Shown here piece by piece: positions 34,387 through 45,000 of a stretch of DNA of 64,000 bases. Each line of letters opens with the position of its first letter. Position 1 is the stretch's first letter. The notes beneath the pieces were generated by a model. That model saw nothing but the letters and a program-made list of their open reading frames with translations. It was not told the origin of the DNA and searched no databases. The stretch covers positions 62,001 through 126,000 of the forward strand of contig JAIQFO010000002.1 of the NCBI GenBank assembly GCA_020073215.1, given 5' to 3'. The position numbers were made by a program, and so were the translations under genes. The stretch is from Terriglobia bacterium. GTDB lineage: Bacteria > Acidobacteriota > Terriglobia > Terriglobales > Acidobacteriaceae.

Positions 34387-37300
34387 TCAGTGGAAATCGT
34401 GCGATCGAACATTGACGTCGCCGATCTTCAGGGGACGCACCACATCCGCCTTCACCGAGACCACATTTTCCTGATTTTGCAGCTTACCCTCGACCAACAG
34501 GAATTTGCCGTAGGTCACCACTCGGCGGTACTGCTCGTAGACAGCGGGAGTAACGATTGCGTTGGAGATTCCGGTCTCATCCTCCAGGCTCAGGAACACG
34601 AATCCCTTGGCTGTTCCCGGCCGCTGGCGGGCGATCACGCATCCTGCGATCCTGGTCTTTCGTCCGTCTTCGAACTTCTCTAGATCGCGCGCACAAACGA
34701 TGCCCATGCGGGATAGGGCATCCCGGTGATAGGCCATGGGATGCGGTCCGGTGGTGACGCCCGTGCCGTGGAAGTCGGCCGCCAGCCGTTCTTGCACGGT
34801 CATGGCGGCGAGTGGCGAGTCTTCATCTTGTTCGCGCAAAGCCTGCAATAGCGGCCCCGTGGGACGGCCCGCGTATTCCACCTGCCAGAGTGCATCGCGG
34901 CGATGGATGTTTTCGCCGAGCGAATTCAGCGCGCCGATCTTCGCCAGCATCGTGAGATCGTTCTTGTGCAACTCGGGCACGCGCAGCACGAGATCGTGAA
35001 TGGAATCGAAAGGGCGACTAACACGTGCCCGAACCAGTGCTTCTCCCGGCGCTTGCTGCAATCCCCGCGCATAGAGCAACCCGAGCCGCAGCGCGAAACG
35101 ATGGGCCTCACCGCTTTCCGGCTCAAGCGTGCAGAACCAATCGGAGCGCTGCACGTCGATCGGCTTCACTCTCAGTCCATGACGCTGCGCGTCTTTCACC
35201 AGCGTGGCAGGATTGTAAAAACCCATTGGCTGATTGTTCAGCATGGCCGCCGTAAACGCCGCCAAGTAATGGCATTTGAGATAGGCGCTGGCATACGCAA
35301 TCAGCGCAAAGCTGGCCGCGTGCGATTCGGGAAACCCATACAACGCGAAGGACGCGATCGACTGAACAATCTGCTCTTGCGCATCGGAGCGAATGCCGTT
35401 GGCAGTCATTCCCTGGCGCAGCTTGATCTCCAGCTCTCGCATTCTTGCCTGCGAACGGCGCATGCCCATGGCTCGCCGCAGTTCTTCCGCCTGCCCTCCA
35501 CTGAAGTTGGCGACGATCATCGACATGCGAATCAACTGTTCCTGGAAGAGCGGCACTCCGAGCGTTCGTTTCAGCACCGGCTCCAGCAGTGGATGCGCAT
35601 ACGTTACCGCTTCCTTCCCCTGACGCCGCTTCATATAAGGGTTCATCATCTTGCCTACGATCGGCCCAGGACGAATGATGGCCACCTGCACCACCAAGTC
35701 GTAAAAATGCACCGGACGATTGCGCGGCAAGGCTGACATCTGCGCGCGGCTCTCCACCTGGAACATGCCCACGGTGTCGGCCCGTTGCAGCGTGCGATAG
35801 ACTTCCGGATCGTCTTGCGGAAGCTGAGCGAGGTCGAGTGGCTCTTTGTAATGTCTCGGGACCAGATCGAGGCAATCTTCAAGCACCGCCATCATCCCGA
35901 GCCCGAGCAGATCGACCTTGATGATCTTCATGTCGGCGCAATCTTCCTTGTCCCACTGAATGACAGTGCGCCCCGGCATGGACGCCGGTTCGATGGGAAC
36001 GACGGCATTGAGCTGACCCGCGCAAATGACCATGCCACCGGAATGTTGCCCGAGGTGGCGCGGAATATCCTGCATGCGCTCGCAGATCTCCAGGTACTTG
36101 GCGATGCGGCGATGCTGCGTGTCGAAACCTGCGGTGCGGAAACTAGCGTCCAAGGTATCGGTTGGGCCCTTCCATTCCCATGCGCCCACCAGCTTTGTGA
36201 GGCGGCCCAACGTCTCCGCATCGAAACCGAGCGCCTTGCCCGCCTCGCGCGCAGCGGACCTTCCTCGATAGGTGATGACATTGGCGGTCATCGCCGCTCC
36301 CAGTTCGCCATAGCGCTGGTACACATATTGAATGGCTCGTTCACGACGGTCTCCGCTGGGCAGATCGAGATCGATATCCGGCCATTCGCCACGTTCGGCC
36401 GAGAGGAAGCGTTCGAAGAGCAGTTCCATGCCGACCGGATCAATCGCCGTGATGCCGAGTGCATAGCACACTACGCTGTTGGCCGCCGATCCGCGTCCCT
36501 GGACGAGAATGCCTTCGCGGCGGCAGAACTGCACGATGTCCCAAACGATCAGGAAATAACCCGCGAGTTCCAGTTGTCCAATTAGAGACAGTTCGCGACG
36601 AGCTTGCTGCCGGGCTTTCTCGAAAAGTTTCGGGTCGCGCTTTGGCAGATACCGTTCGCGCACGCCTTCTTCCACACGTTTCTCCAGGAACGCTTGCATG
36701 CTGCCGCCATCGGGCACGGGATAGCTTGGGAAACGGTATCCCAGATCGCTCATCTTGTAGGTCAGGCGCGCGGAAAGCTCGGTGGTGTTAGTAACTGCCT
36801 CGGGAAGATCGCGGAACAACTCCTGCATCTCACGGGGAGAGCGCAGGTGGCGTTCGGCATTCAGAGAGAGCAAACGGCCTGCAGTGTCGAGCGTCAAGTG
36901 GTGTCGGATGCTGGTTAGCACGTCCATGACTTCACGCTCGTAGGTTTTGGCGTAGTTGACACCATTGGTGGCGACGAGTGGTAACTGCAAAGCCCGCGCA
37001 ATTCGGACCGCTGCCTGATTGCGGTGTTCCTCCGCGCGGTCGAAGTGGCGCTGCAATTCGACATAAACATTTTGACGGCCGAACAGATTCACAAGTCTTT
37101 CGACTTCGCGCCGGGCTTCGTCAAATCCGCCACGCGCGAGAGCGGATGCCAATGGGCCCTCATCGCCTCCTGTCAGGCAGATCAAACCCCTGGCGTGTTC
37201 TTCGATGTCGGCTAGGGTTGCGGCACCTTCGGCTTTCTTGCCTTCCCGCAACTTGTAACGAGTGATCAAGCGGCAGAGATTCTGATATCCCGTGGCTGAT

Positions 37301-37590
37301 TCGACGAGCACAGGAAAGCGCACCGGCTCAACCGGCACGCGATGGGGCACCCACTCGGGGGGACGCACCCGCTCGCCGACATCACGGACGGCGATTTCGG
37401 CTCCAATGTGGGCGCGTGTACCGGCTTTTTCTGCCGTGATGTGAAAGCGCGACGCTCCGTACAGGCCGTTGCGGTCGAGCAGCGCCATCGCGGGCATCTG
37501 AAGTTCGGCGCAGCGCGCCATCAGCATTTCCGGCAGCGAAGCGCCTTCCAGAAAGCTGAAAGCTGAACGTGCATGGAGTTCCACGTACAT
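34387..37590 (-). CDS. dnaE2: error-prone DNA polymerase III alpha subunit (DnaE2/ImuC)
   Basis: 1067 residues, the usual length for DnaE2. An N-terminal PHP domain (MYVELHARSAFSFLEGAS) is followed by the polymerase core with PDIDLDLPSGDR, holding catalytic Asp residues, and a C-terminal OB domain. It starts nine bases after the imuB stop, as third gene of the imuA-imuB-dnaE2 mutasome operon that carries out damage-induced mutagenic lesion bypass (established in Caulobacter and Mycobacterium). Confidence 0.95.
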   Translation of the reverse strand: MYVELHARSAFSFLEGASLPEMLMARCAELQMPAMALLDRNGLYGASRFHITAEKAGTRAHIGAEIAVRDVGERVRPPEWVPHRVPVEPVRFPVLVESATGYQNLCRLITRYKLREGKKAEGAATLADIEEHARGLICLTGGDEGPLASALARGGFDEARREVERLVNLFGRQNVYVELQRHFDRAEEHRNQAAVRIARALQLPLVATNGVNYAKTYEREVMDVLTSIRHHLTLDTAGRLLSLNAERHLRSPREMQELFRDLPEAVTNTTELSARLTYKMSDLGYRFPSYPVPDGGSMQAFLEKRVEEGVRERYLPKRDPKLFEKARQQARRELSLIGQLELAGYFLIVWDIVQFCRREGILVQGRGSAANSVVCYALGITAIDPVGMELLFERFLSAERGEWPDIDLDLPSGDRRERAIQYVYQRYGELGAAMTANVITYRGRSAAREAGKALGFDAETLGRLTKLVGAWEWKGPTDTLDASFRTAGFDTQHRRIAKYLEICERMQDIPRHLGQHSGGMVICAGQLNAVVPIEPASMPGRTVIQWDKEDCADMKIIKVDLLGLGMMAVLEDCLDLVPRHYKEPLDLAQLPQDDPEVYRTLQRADTVGMFQVESRAQMSALPRNRPVHFYDLVVQVAIIRPGPIVGKMMNPYMKRRQGKEAVTYAHPLLEPVLKRTLGVPLFQEQLIRMSMIVANFSGGQAEELRRAMGMRRSQARMRELEIKLRQGMTANGIRSDAQEQIVQSIASFALYGFPESHAASFALIAYASAYLKCHYLAAFTAAMLNNQPMGFYNPATLVKDAQRHGLRVKPIDVQRSDWFCTLEPESGEAHRFALRLGLLYARGLQQAPGEALVRARVSRPFDSIHDLVLRVPELHKNDLTMLAKIGALNSLGENIHRRDALWQVEYAGRPTGPLLQALREQDEDSPLAAMTVQERLAADFHGTGVTTGPHPMAYHRDALSRMGIVCARDLEKFEDGRKTRIAGCVIARQRPGTAKGFVFLSLEDETGISNAIVTPAVYEQYRRVVTYGKFLLVEGKLQNQENVVSVKADVVRPLKIGDVNVRSHDFH

Positions 37591-37599
37591 TGCGAGATC

Positions 37600-39264
37600 T
37601 CAGTCGTAGATTCCGATCAGGTACCAGCAGTTCGAGGCCGGATCGTGAGCGACACGGCAGCATTGCTTGTCCTCCCCGCCCAGCGCCACATCCCATTCTT
37701 CCCGAGACCAATCCGGATAGGTCCACCATGCCCCACTGGCCTTCCAGGGACCCGAGTCTTTCCGCACAACAAATTTTTGACCTTCCAGAAAGAACGCGGC
37801 CAAACGCGAAGTAGAGCAGGTTTCATAAATAGTTTTTGGGTAGGGCACGGCTTTAGCCGTGCCATTCAGGGCTTGAAAAAATGCGGGCTTTAGCCCCTGA
37901 GGGACGTGCCTTCCGAGCTGAAATGCATTTGTGAAACCAGCTTTATGCATTTCCACGCGAATCGCGCGGGGCGGCCGCAAGATACGCAGTACCGATGGGC
38001 GAGGCTGAGTAACAGAGGTCCGCGAAGTGTGATTCGTGCCGGGGACGAAAAGCGCCATTCGGAATGCTTCCGGGTGATGGCTGTCCAACAATTCTGCGGC
38101 GCCGACGCGGTCCTCCCCGACCAGCTTGCGCAGCCGTGCCAGCAGGATTTCCAATCGTCCAGCTTCTGGTGTTTGCGGCGTGAACAATCCGTGCTGCACA
38201 GTCTGCGAGCGTGCCGGTTGGGCCACGAGGTGCAAGGCAATCACGGCGGCCTCCGGCGGATGCAACTCCAGATCAAGTTGGACCAGCTTCAGCAGCGTCT
38301 GATAGCTCCACTCCGGCAGCGCGGGGCGCACGATGCGCCGGTGTTCTCTCGGTACATCTCTGCGTATTGGGCCATCCAGTACAAGCCTCGTCTCCACTTG
38401 CGCAATCGCCAGAGCGCGTGCTGCAGCGCGCCTGACAATCTGCTCGAGCATTCGGCTGATCAAAAACAAAAGTGGCTCGAGCAGATCAACCGGATGCTCT
38501 AGCTCCGTGCTTTCGCATAGAACGGCATCTGCCGCCGGCTCAACCGGAGTTAGTAAGTGATCGCAGTCGCCGCGCGAAAGAGCTTGCAGCTGACGCCCAA
38601 CCTCCCCAACCCGTGCAATCAGCGCCTTCTGTGGCAAGCCTGCCAGTTGGCCAAGCGTCCGAATTCCCCAGGAAGCGAATGTTCCCCGCTGTTCCGGTTC
38701 GAGTTCGAGCACGGTGAGCGGAAGCGGGGCCAAGACGTCGGCCTCGTAGCCAGTGGGAACGATCGTGATTCCAGGAAAGCCGCGTGCCGCCACCACCGCG
38801 GCATAAACATTGCTGGAAGTGGCGGCGCTGGTTTCAAATCCCGCAGCCTCAGCGGTTCGTCGCAGCGCCACGGCTATCTGCTTTGGTGTTCCGAAGAGCC
38901 GTTCGCAAGCAGCAATGTCCAGGATGAGCGTGGCACCGGAAATGCTTTCCGCCGGAGATGCCAACACCTCGACCCTTGGCGAGAACCGCTCCGCACATTG
39001 CATCAGGACGTGAAAAGCCGAATCTTCCTGAGCTCTCACTCTTGAGCGCAGTGAAATGCCGTCGAAGGATTTTGCCTGTACCCGGCTCATTCCCAACCGA
39101 AGCCCGAGCCTGCGTGCTGGGCCGTTCAGCGAGAAGACGGTTTCGAGCGGCGGGTCGCCATCGAGAACGGCTATGGCATGTCCGCGCAGTTCAGGATAAA
39201 CCCGCAGCTCCGCCTGCACCGGAAAATCGCGCACGTGCAGACAGAGATACAACGGTCGAGACAT
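37600..39264 (-). CDS. imuB: ImuB Y-family polymerase-like protein with in-frame repeat insertion
   Basis: 554 residues. The N-terminal region has the Y-family fold (LYLCLHVRDFPVQAELRV), but the catalytic acidic residues of active Y-family polymerases are not conserved, as is usual for ImuB, which acts as an adaptor to the beta clamp and DnaE2. The C-terminus has the ImuB hallmark GPWKASGAWWTYPDWSREEWDVAL...WYLIGIYD. About residues 439-483 are encoded entirely by a 135-bp palindromic repeat (37816-37950), inserted in frame after RPPRAIRVE. It starts three bases after imuA. Confidence 0.93.
   Translation of the reverse strand: MSRPLYLCLHVRDFPVQAELRVYPELRGHAIAVLDGDPPLETVFSLNGPARRLGLRLGMSRVQAKSFDGISLRSRVRAQEDSAFHVLMQCAERFSPRVEVLASPAESISGATLILDIAACERLFGTPKQIAVALRRTAEAAGFETSAATSSNVYAAVVAARGFPGITIVPTGYEADVLAPLPLTVLELEPEQRGTFASWGIRTLGQLAGLPQKALIARVGEVGRQLQALSRGDCDHLLTPVEPAADAVLCESTELEHPVDLLEPLLFLISRMLEQIVRRAAARALAIAQVETRLVLDGPIRRDVPREHRRIVRPALPEWSYQTLLKLVQLDLELHPPEAAVIALHLVAQPARSQTVQHGLFTPQTPEAGRLEILLARLRKLVGEDRVGAAELLDSHHPEAFRMALFVPGTNHTSRTSVTQPRPSVLRILRPPRAIRVEMHKAGFTNAFQLGRHVPQGLKPAFFQALNGTAKAVPYPKTIYETCSTSRLAAFFLEGQKFVVRKDSGPWKASGAWWTYPDWSREEWDVALGGEDKQCCRVAHDPASNCWYLIGIYD
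37816..37950. mobile_element. 135-bp palindromic MITE/REP-like element inside imuB
   Basis: Terminal inverted repeats (GGTTTCATAAA on the left, GTGAAACCAG on the right) enclose a perfect stem GGCACGGCT-TT-AGCCGTGCC and a second hairpin GCGGGCTTTAGCCC. A close copy without coding function lies at 56736-56869. The element is 45 codons long without stop in the imuB frame, so the gene reads through. Confidence 0.85.
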
Positions 39265-39267
39265 GGC

Positions 39268-40419
39268 TCATCGCGCCCATAGAGTGGTGCCGTTCCAGAA
39301 AGTTTCGGCAACCGACACTGGTTTCTTTTTGCAGAGATAAAAAGACTCTTGTGCGCTTCCACGCTTGCGGTCGGCGCTAACCTGATAGCAGAACCCCGTC
39401 AAAAGCGGCAAGCCGATCGAAGCTTCATTGGCGTATTGCCATCGTTCATCCGCTTCCAGGCAACGTAGAACTACTGAAGCGCAACTGCTGGCACAGGCCG
39501 CTTGCGTCACGAGCAGGAGAATGGCTTGCGACTTCTCTGTCTGCAGCCGAAAGCGATACCACGATGCCAAAGGCACACGACGCGCCTGTTCCGGGCTGAC
39601 GTCGCCCATATCGATCACGATGGCGCGAAAGCCTCCCGTGTTGAGCAACAGGTCTGTCGCTCGCAGACCTTGGTCCAGACGATCCCAGACTTCTTTTGCC
39701 GCTGAACGGCGCTCGGACTTCTGGAATGGCCGGAGTTTGGGATCGGGTGATCTCTCGGTTGCGATGTTCTTCGGCTGTGCCACAGGTTCTGTGAACTGCG
39801 CAGTTTGACGATCCACATTTTGATAGCTCATCGGGAACCGGGCAACCCGTCTCCCGCGAACGGATTCGGCACAGCGAGGCGAGTAATCAAACAGAGGAAT
39901 TTCAGCGTTCTCAGGATTGTCCTTCGGCTGAAACAATTTTTCTACGGCGTGCTCTATGCCGCGCATTTCCGTACGCGGATGCGAACCTCCGCGGCCATAC
40001 TTCTCGTCTTGCATTGAGCGCGTTCTCACTTCCAGAGGCCGCTTGTCGGTGACGGACAGACGCGGTATTTCCTCCGAGCTTCCGGCACGCACCCAGAGCA
40101 GGCGGCCGAGATCGACTCCCATCGCGGCGGCGGAGAGCGGATCCAAGGCATCCGAAACGTCCACGTAGGCCCCGGCCGCCCCTTGCCCGGTGATGCCGGC
40201 GAGAACGGAAAGGACGAGGGTGCTTCTGCCGGAGCACACAGGACCTATGATTTCCGTCACGCCGCCGAGCGGCAACCCGCCCCCCAGCATGGTGTCCACC
40301 TCGGCGATGCCGGTGGGCAGCAATTCGGGGGCGCTGCGCGGGAGCACGGAGAGGGCCGCGGGAATCCGCATTGCCAATACGGACTCGATCTGCTCTCGGA
40401 TGGCCGCTGCGGATGGCAT
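39268..40419 (-). CDS. imuA: ImuA, RecA-like mutasome protein
   Basis: 383 residues from the ATG at 40419. The N-terminal third carries a RecA-like nucleotide fold, LPTGIAEVDTMLGGGLPLGGVTEI followed by a degenerate Walker A GPVCSGRST. A middle insertion (about 155-235) is low in similarity. The C-terminal part has FRAIVIDMGDVSPEQ and YRFRLQTEKSQAILLLVTQA, as expected for RecA-type folds. First gene of the imuA-imuB-dnaE2 operon. Confidence 0.88.
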   Translation of the reverse strand: MPSAAAIREQIESVLAMRIPAALSVLPRSAPELLPTGIAEVDTMLGGGLPLGGVTEIIGPVCSGRSTLVLSVLAGITGQGAAGAYVDVSDALDPLSAAAMGVDLGRLLWVRAGSSEEIPRLSVTDKRPLEVRTRSMQDEKYGRGGSHPRTEMRGIEHAVEKLFQPKDNPENAEIPLFDYSPRCAESVRGRRVARFPMSYQNVDRQTAQFTEPVAQPKNIATERSPDPKLRPFQKSERRSAAKEVWDRLDQGLRATDLLLNTGGFRAIVIDMGDVSPEQARRVPLASWYRFRLQTEKSQAILLLVTQAACASSCASVVLRCLEADERWQYANEASIGLPLLTGFCYQVSADRKRGSAQESFYLCKKKPVSVAETFWNGTTLWAR

Positions 40420-40424
40420 GGTAT

Positions 40425-40476
40425 ATTCGCCTTTTGTTCGCCTATTTAGGCTAAGACTCGCCCGGCGATTTGTCAA
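40425..40476 (-). promoter_or_regulatory. imuA promoter with direct-repeat operator
   Basis: On the minus strand TTGACA (40476-40471), a 17-base spacer and TAGCCT (40453-40448) make a good promoter. Downstream, the plus-strand text TTCGCC-TTTTG-TTCGCC gives ATTC-N7-GTTC at 40425-40439, one base from the GTTC-N7-GTTC LexA box known in Alphaproteobacteria. It would cover the transcript start, which suits SOS repression. That LexA binds it here is inference. Confidence 0.5.
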
Positions 40477-40536
40477 CCTACCTACGGGGACGGGTGGGCG
40501 GCTAGCAGCCTGTGGTGAAACTCCAACACCCAAAAC

Positions 40537-40602
40537 CAGCGCCTAAAGGCGCATTCATAATATTGCACTTACGGTATGCCTAAAGGCATACCCTGATACA
40601 AA
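40537..40602. repeat. 66-bp double-hairpin repeat, copy B
   Basis: GCGCCTAAAGGCGC followed by GGTATGCCTAAAGGCATACC and CCTGATACAAA. It shares order, length and end sequence with copy A at 21325-21390. It lies 24 bases beyond the TolC-like stop, where its stems could also end the efflux transcript. Confidence 0.75.
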
Positions 40603-40625
40603 TCGTGCTTGCCCACGGGCAGCGG

Positions 40626-42044
40626 CTAGAGTCCTATTGTTTGGTAGCGCAGCACGGCCAGAGCGAGACGATATTCATAGCCGGCTTGCGCCTGGCTGAT
40701 TTCCGCTTGCGTTTGTTGCAGTTGGGCCTGGCTGAGTTCCACGATCGATCCCAGGCCGAGTTTGTAGCGGGTTTGTGACAAGTCCAGGGCCAGGTTTGCC
40801 TGCTTGAGGAGTTGATTGGTGACGTCGAGGCGATCGTAGGCGGTGTTGGCGTTCAGCCAACTGGTCCGGACGTCTCTCGTAATCGTGTTGCGCAAGTCCA
40901 CTAATCGCTGCTGCACCGCCTGCGCTCGCAAGTCGGCTTCCTTGGCGCGTGCGGAAAACAGAAATCCGTTGAAGACAGGGATTTCTATGTTGGCCCCGAC
41001 GGCGCCGTACCAGGGTGAGAGGTGATAGTCCCGCACGGGTGTCCCGCCGATTGCGCCCAATGCTGCGATCGTGGGGAAAAGGGAATCTCTCTCCGCGGCC
41101 TTCAATTTTTCTGCCGATTGATATTGGAAATTGATTGCCTGCAACTCCGGCCGGTAGTTGACAGCCTGCTGAATCATGTCGTCAAGATTGGCGGGCGGAG
41201 CGCTGGTCGCGGCCGGTTCGTCGACTACGTCGAACTGCCACGGAGTGACGTAGCCCAGGAGTGCGGCGAGAGCAGCCTGGGCGCCCTTCTCGTTGTTTTG
41301 CGCATCCAGCAGAAGCAGCTTCGCTTGCGCAAGATTGACTTGCGCAAAACTGAGATCAAGATCGGACTTCAACGCGCTCTTCGCCAGAGCCTGTACCTGG
41401 TCAACGACAACTTGGCGGTTGGCGACGGTCCCTTCCGCGACGTGCAACACGGCTTGCGCCTGGAGCACTCCATAGAACGCTTGATCGGTGGCCAGCAGTA
41501 TCTGCTCGCGCGTGGCTAGAGCGTTCTGGTTTTCGGCTTTGGCAGAGAAGCTGGCGCTGGCGACCAGGTTTTTCGTGTGGCCGAAATCCGTAATCAACTG
41601 GTCGACTCTTGCTCCTCCAGCGGCACGCTCGAAGACAGTCGGATTGTTTAAGAATCCAGCCGTGATCCGGCTGTTGGTTTCGGAGTCGACGGCCGTCAAG
41701 TTTGCCGTAGCGGTAGGCCAGTAATTGGAGCGCGTCTCGCGAGTGACTTGCTGGGCGGCCATAGCCTGCAAACGGGCAGCGGTAATTTGCGGGTTGTTTT
41801 TGATCACCAATGTTTCGGCTTCTTTGAGCGTCAGGCGAACCCGTGCCGCCGGTGGTCCGGCCGGTCCGTTGGACTGCGAAGGTGGCGGAATCGGCGACGG
41901 CGGGGTTGCAGCCTGCGTTTCCGAATGCGCCGCGCTTGAGGCTCCCGGAGCATCGGGAAGCGCCTGAACGCCCACCGCGGATTGGCCCAGGCAGAGAGTT
42001 GTCAACGCGGCAAAATAGCAGAGCAACGCGAGTTTTTGAATCAT
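40626..42044 (-). CDS. TolC-family outer-membrane efflux protein
   Basis: 472 residues from the ATG at 42044, whose ATGA overlaps the RND-pump stop. A signal peptide (MIQKLALLCYFAALTTLCLG) precedes a Pro/Ala/Ser-rich linker to about residue 70. Two repeated outer-membrane-efflux domains follow, with the helical motifs LTLKEAETLVIKNNPQI and LSQTRYKLGLGSIVELSQAQ typical of TolC. It is the outer-membrane channel of the adaptor-RND-TolC operon. Confidence 0.92.
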   Translation of the reverse strand: MIQKLALLCYFAALTTLCLGQSAVGVQALPDAPGASSAAHSETQAATPPSPIPPPSQSNGPAGPPAARVRLTLKEAETLVIKNNPQITAARLQAMAAQQVTRETRSNYWPTATANLTAVDSETNSRITAGFLNNPTVFERAAGGARVDQLITDFGHTKNLVASASFSAKAENQNALATREQILLATDQAFYGVLQAQAVLHVAEGTVANRQVVVDQVQALAKSALKSDLDLSFAQVNLAQAKLLLLDAQNNEKGAQAALAALLGYVTPWQFDVVDEPAATSAPPANLDDMIQQAVNYRPELQAINFQYQSAEKLKAAERDSLFPTIAALGAIGGTPVRDYHLSPWYGAVGANIEIPVFNGFLFSARAKEADLRAQAVQQRLVDLRNTITRDVRTSWLNANTAYDRLDVTNQLLKQANLALDLSQTRYKLGLGSIVELSQAQLQQTQAEISQAQAGYEYRLALAVLRYQTIGL

Positions 42045-45000
42045 GCCACCACCTCGGGAGCGGTGGCCTCTTCCTTCCGGTGAATCCACAAATAGGCTGC
42101 GGGTACGAGATAGACGGTCACAACGACAGAAACCAGCAGTCCTCCGATGATGGAGCGGGCCAGTGGAGCGTAAGCCTCGGCGCCGGTTCCCAGTTTCATG
42201 GCCATGGGAATCAAACCGAGCAGTGTCGCCAGTGAAGTCATCAACACGGGCCGCAGCCGGAGCCGCGATGCCACAGCCGTGGCTTCCCGCAACCCAGTGC
42301 CTTGCGCGCGCAATTGGCGCGTAAATTCGACGATCAGAATGCTGTTGGAAACTACGATCCCAACCATCATGACGATGCCCATCAGCGACATGATGTTCAG
42401 CGTCGTTCCCGTCGCCAACAAGAACAGCAGCACCCCGGCCAGTCCGGGTGGAATGGCGAGGAGGATGATAAACGGATCGACAAACGAAGCGAATTGCGCC
42501 ACCAGGATCAGGTACACCAAGATGACGGAAAGGATGAGGCCGAGCCCAAAGCTGCGGAAAGACGAGCGCATGCCCTGCACGGAACCGCGCAGCTGCACGT
42601 GAACCCCCGCCGGAAGGGTCGTTTGCTTGACCACGCCGTCGATGGCCGTGGTCAGGTTCCCCAAATCCTCTTTCGTTGGAGCCACGTAGACATCCACCAC
42701 GCGGCGGAGTTGGTAGTGATCCACCTCGGTGGGGGACTCGACCGCCTTGATATCGGCAACACTGTCGAGTTGTGTTGTTTGCCGGCCACTCGATGCACGG
42801 ATGGGAATTTGTTTCAGGTCATTCAGAGTGTGCACTTCATCTTCCGGATACTGCACGGTCAACATGTAGTCGTTGCCCGATTTTGGATCGACCCAGTAGC
42901 TGGGAGCGATCATGCCGTTCGAGGTCAGGGCGGTAATCACGTTGTCCACCACTTCCTTTTGATTGAGGCCGACGAGGCTGGCGCGCTCGCGATCAATATT
43001 CAGTCGCAGAGCCGGATAATCCACATCCTGCGGGATGAGTACGTCGCTCACTCCCTTCAAACGCCGAACGCGATTTCCGATCTGGGCGGCGACGGCGTAG
43101 GTCTTATCGAGATCCATGCCACTGACTTGCACGTCGATCGGCGCGGGGAGGCCCAGGTTCAACACGGAATCGACCAATCCGCCTGATTGAAAGTAGGCGC
43201 TGAGCTGGGGCAGATCTTCATTGAGTGCCTGGCGCACGCGATTCATGTATTCGTAGCTGCCCACTTTGTGGCCATCTTTCAGACTGACTTGCACGAACGC
43301 CGTGTGCTGCCCGGAATTAGGTGTGTAGATTGCCGAAAATCCGGGCGTGACGCCAATGTTGGAGACGATCATGCCCAGTTCGTTCGGCGGAACGGTGCGG
43401 CGGATCAGATTCTCGACCTGTGCAATGTAGTTCTCGGTCAGTTCCAGCCGCGTACCGGAGGGCGCCTTCAGATTAATCAAAAATTGCCCGGGATCGGTTC
43501 GTGGAAAATAGGCAACACCAAGTAGCGGATACAGAGAGAGACTCAACAGGGAAACGCCCACCAAACCAAGAGTCGTTGCCGCTGGCCGAAGCAAGGAACG
43601 GCCCAGGGTGTGATCGTAGCGGCGAACCATCTTCTCAAAGTATCGATTGAAAATTGTGATGACTTTGCCGTAAAACGATGCGCTCACCTTATGCTCGTGG
43701 ACGATGTGCCCTCCCTTGATCAGCCGGGAACAGAACAGCGGCACCACCGTCATGGCGACCAGGTACGAAGCCGCGAGCGAAAGCACCACGGCAGAGGCTA
43801 GCGCGGTAAAAAGAAAGCGGCTCACACCGCTCAAGAAAACTACCGGGAAGAAAACGACGGCGGTCGCCAGCGTGGCGGCCAGAACGGCAAGGGAAACTTC
43901 GTGTCCGCCTTTCTCGGCCGCAACGGCTGGCGATTCGCCCAATTCGAGATGGCGGAAGATGTTCTCTAACACCACCACCGAGTTGTCAATCAGACGAGAG
44001 AAAGCGAGCGCTAGCCCTCCGAGCACCATCGTGTTGACGGTGCCACCGCCGGCGCTGATGGCCATGAAGGCGGCCAGGGCCGAAAGCGGAATCGACAGGA
44101 ACACCGCCGCCGTCGCTCGCACGCTCCCGAGGAACAGCAGGATCATGAGTCCCGTCAAGATCAATCCAATCCCGCCTTCGTGCAGCAGGTTTTCAATCGC
44201 TTTCTTCACGAAAATCGACTGATCGAATACCACCTTCGCGACCAGCGTTTTGGGCACATCCGTGAGATTGGCAACCGCCTGCTTGATGCCGTTAACCACC
44301 GCGATCGTGTTGGTGTCCCCTCCCTGTTTCAGGATGGGCAGATACACCGAACTCTGGCCGTCTACCCGCACCACGTTGGTCTGGATTTCATGCGCATCCA
44401 TGGCTTTGCCGACGTCCTGAACCAGGACCGATGAGCCGTTTACAGTCTTCAGGGGGAGGCGGTTGATTTCGCCGGTCGTCGGCAGCTGGCTGTTGGTGTA
44501 GAGGTTGTAGTCAATCGGCCCGATGCGCACGTCTCCTGCCGGGAGAATCAGGTTGCTGTCGTTGACCGTGCGAACCACGTCCATGACGCTAAGCTGGCGC
44601 GCTTCCAGCTTGAGCGGGTCGACGTAGACCATGATCTGCCGGTAGCGGCCGCCGAAGGGCTGAGGCACGGAAGCGCCGGGAACATTGGCGACCTGATTTC
44701 GAACGTCGTATTGACCTAGGTCGCGGAGCTGCGTTTCATTGAGCCCCTGCCCCTTCAAGGTGATCAGGCACACGGGCAAGCTGGACGCATCGAACTTGAG
44801 CACAACGGGCGGAAGCGTTCCGGGTGGCAGTTTGCGGAGATCGGCCATGGCGAGATTGGAAACCTCGCTGAGGTCGGCGTCCGGATCGGTGCCCGGCTGA
44901 AAATAGATTTTGATCAGGCTCACGCCCGGCAGAGAGCGCGATTCAATGTGATCGATGTTGCTGCCGAGCGTAAAGAAACGCTCAAACCGACCGGTGATAT

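Noticed and set aside
37816-37950. Disruption of imuB (pseudogene) by the repeat element
   Set aside because: The insertion keeps the frame and the conserved ImuB C-terminus follows directly, so the gene is probably intact.
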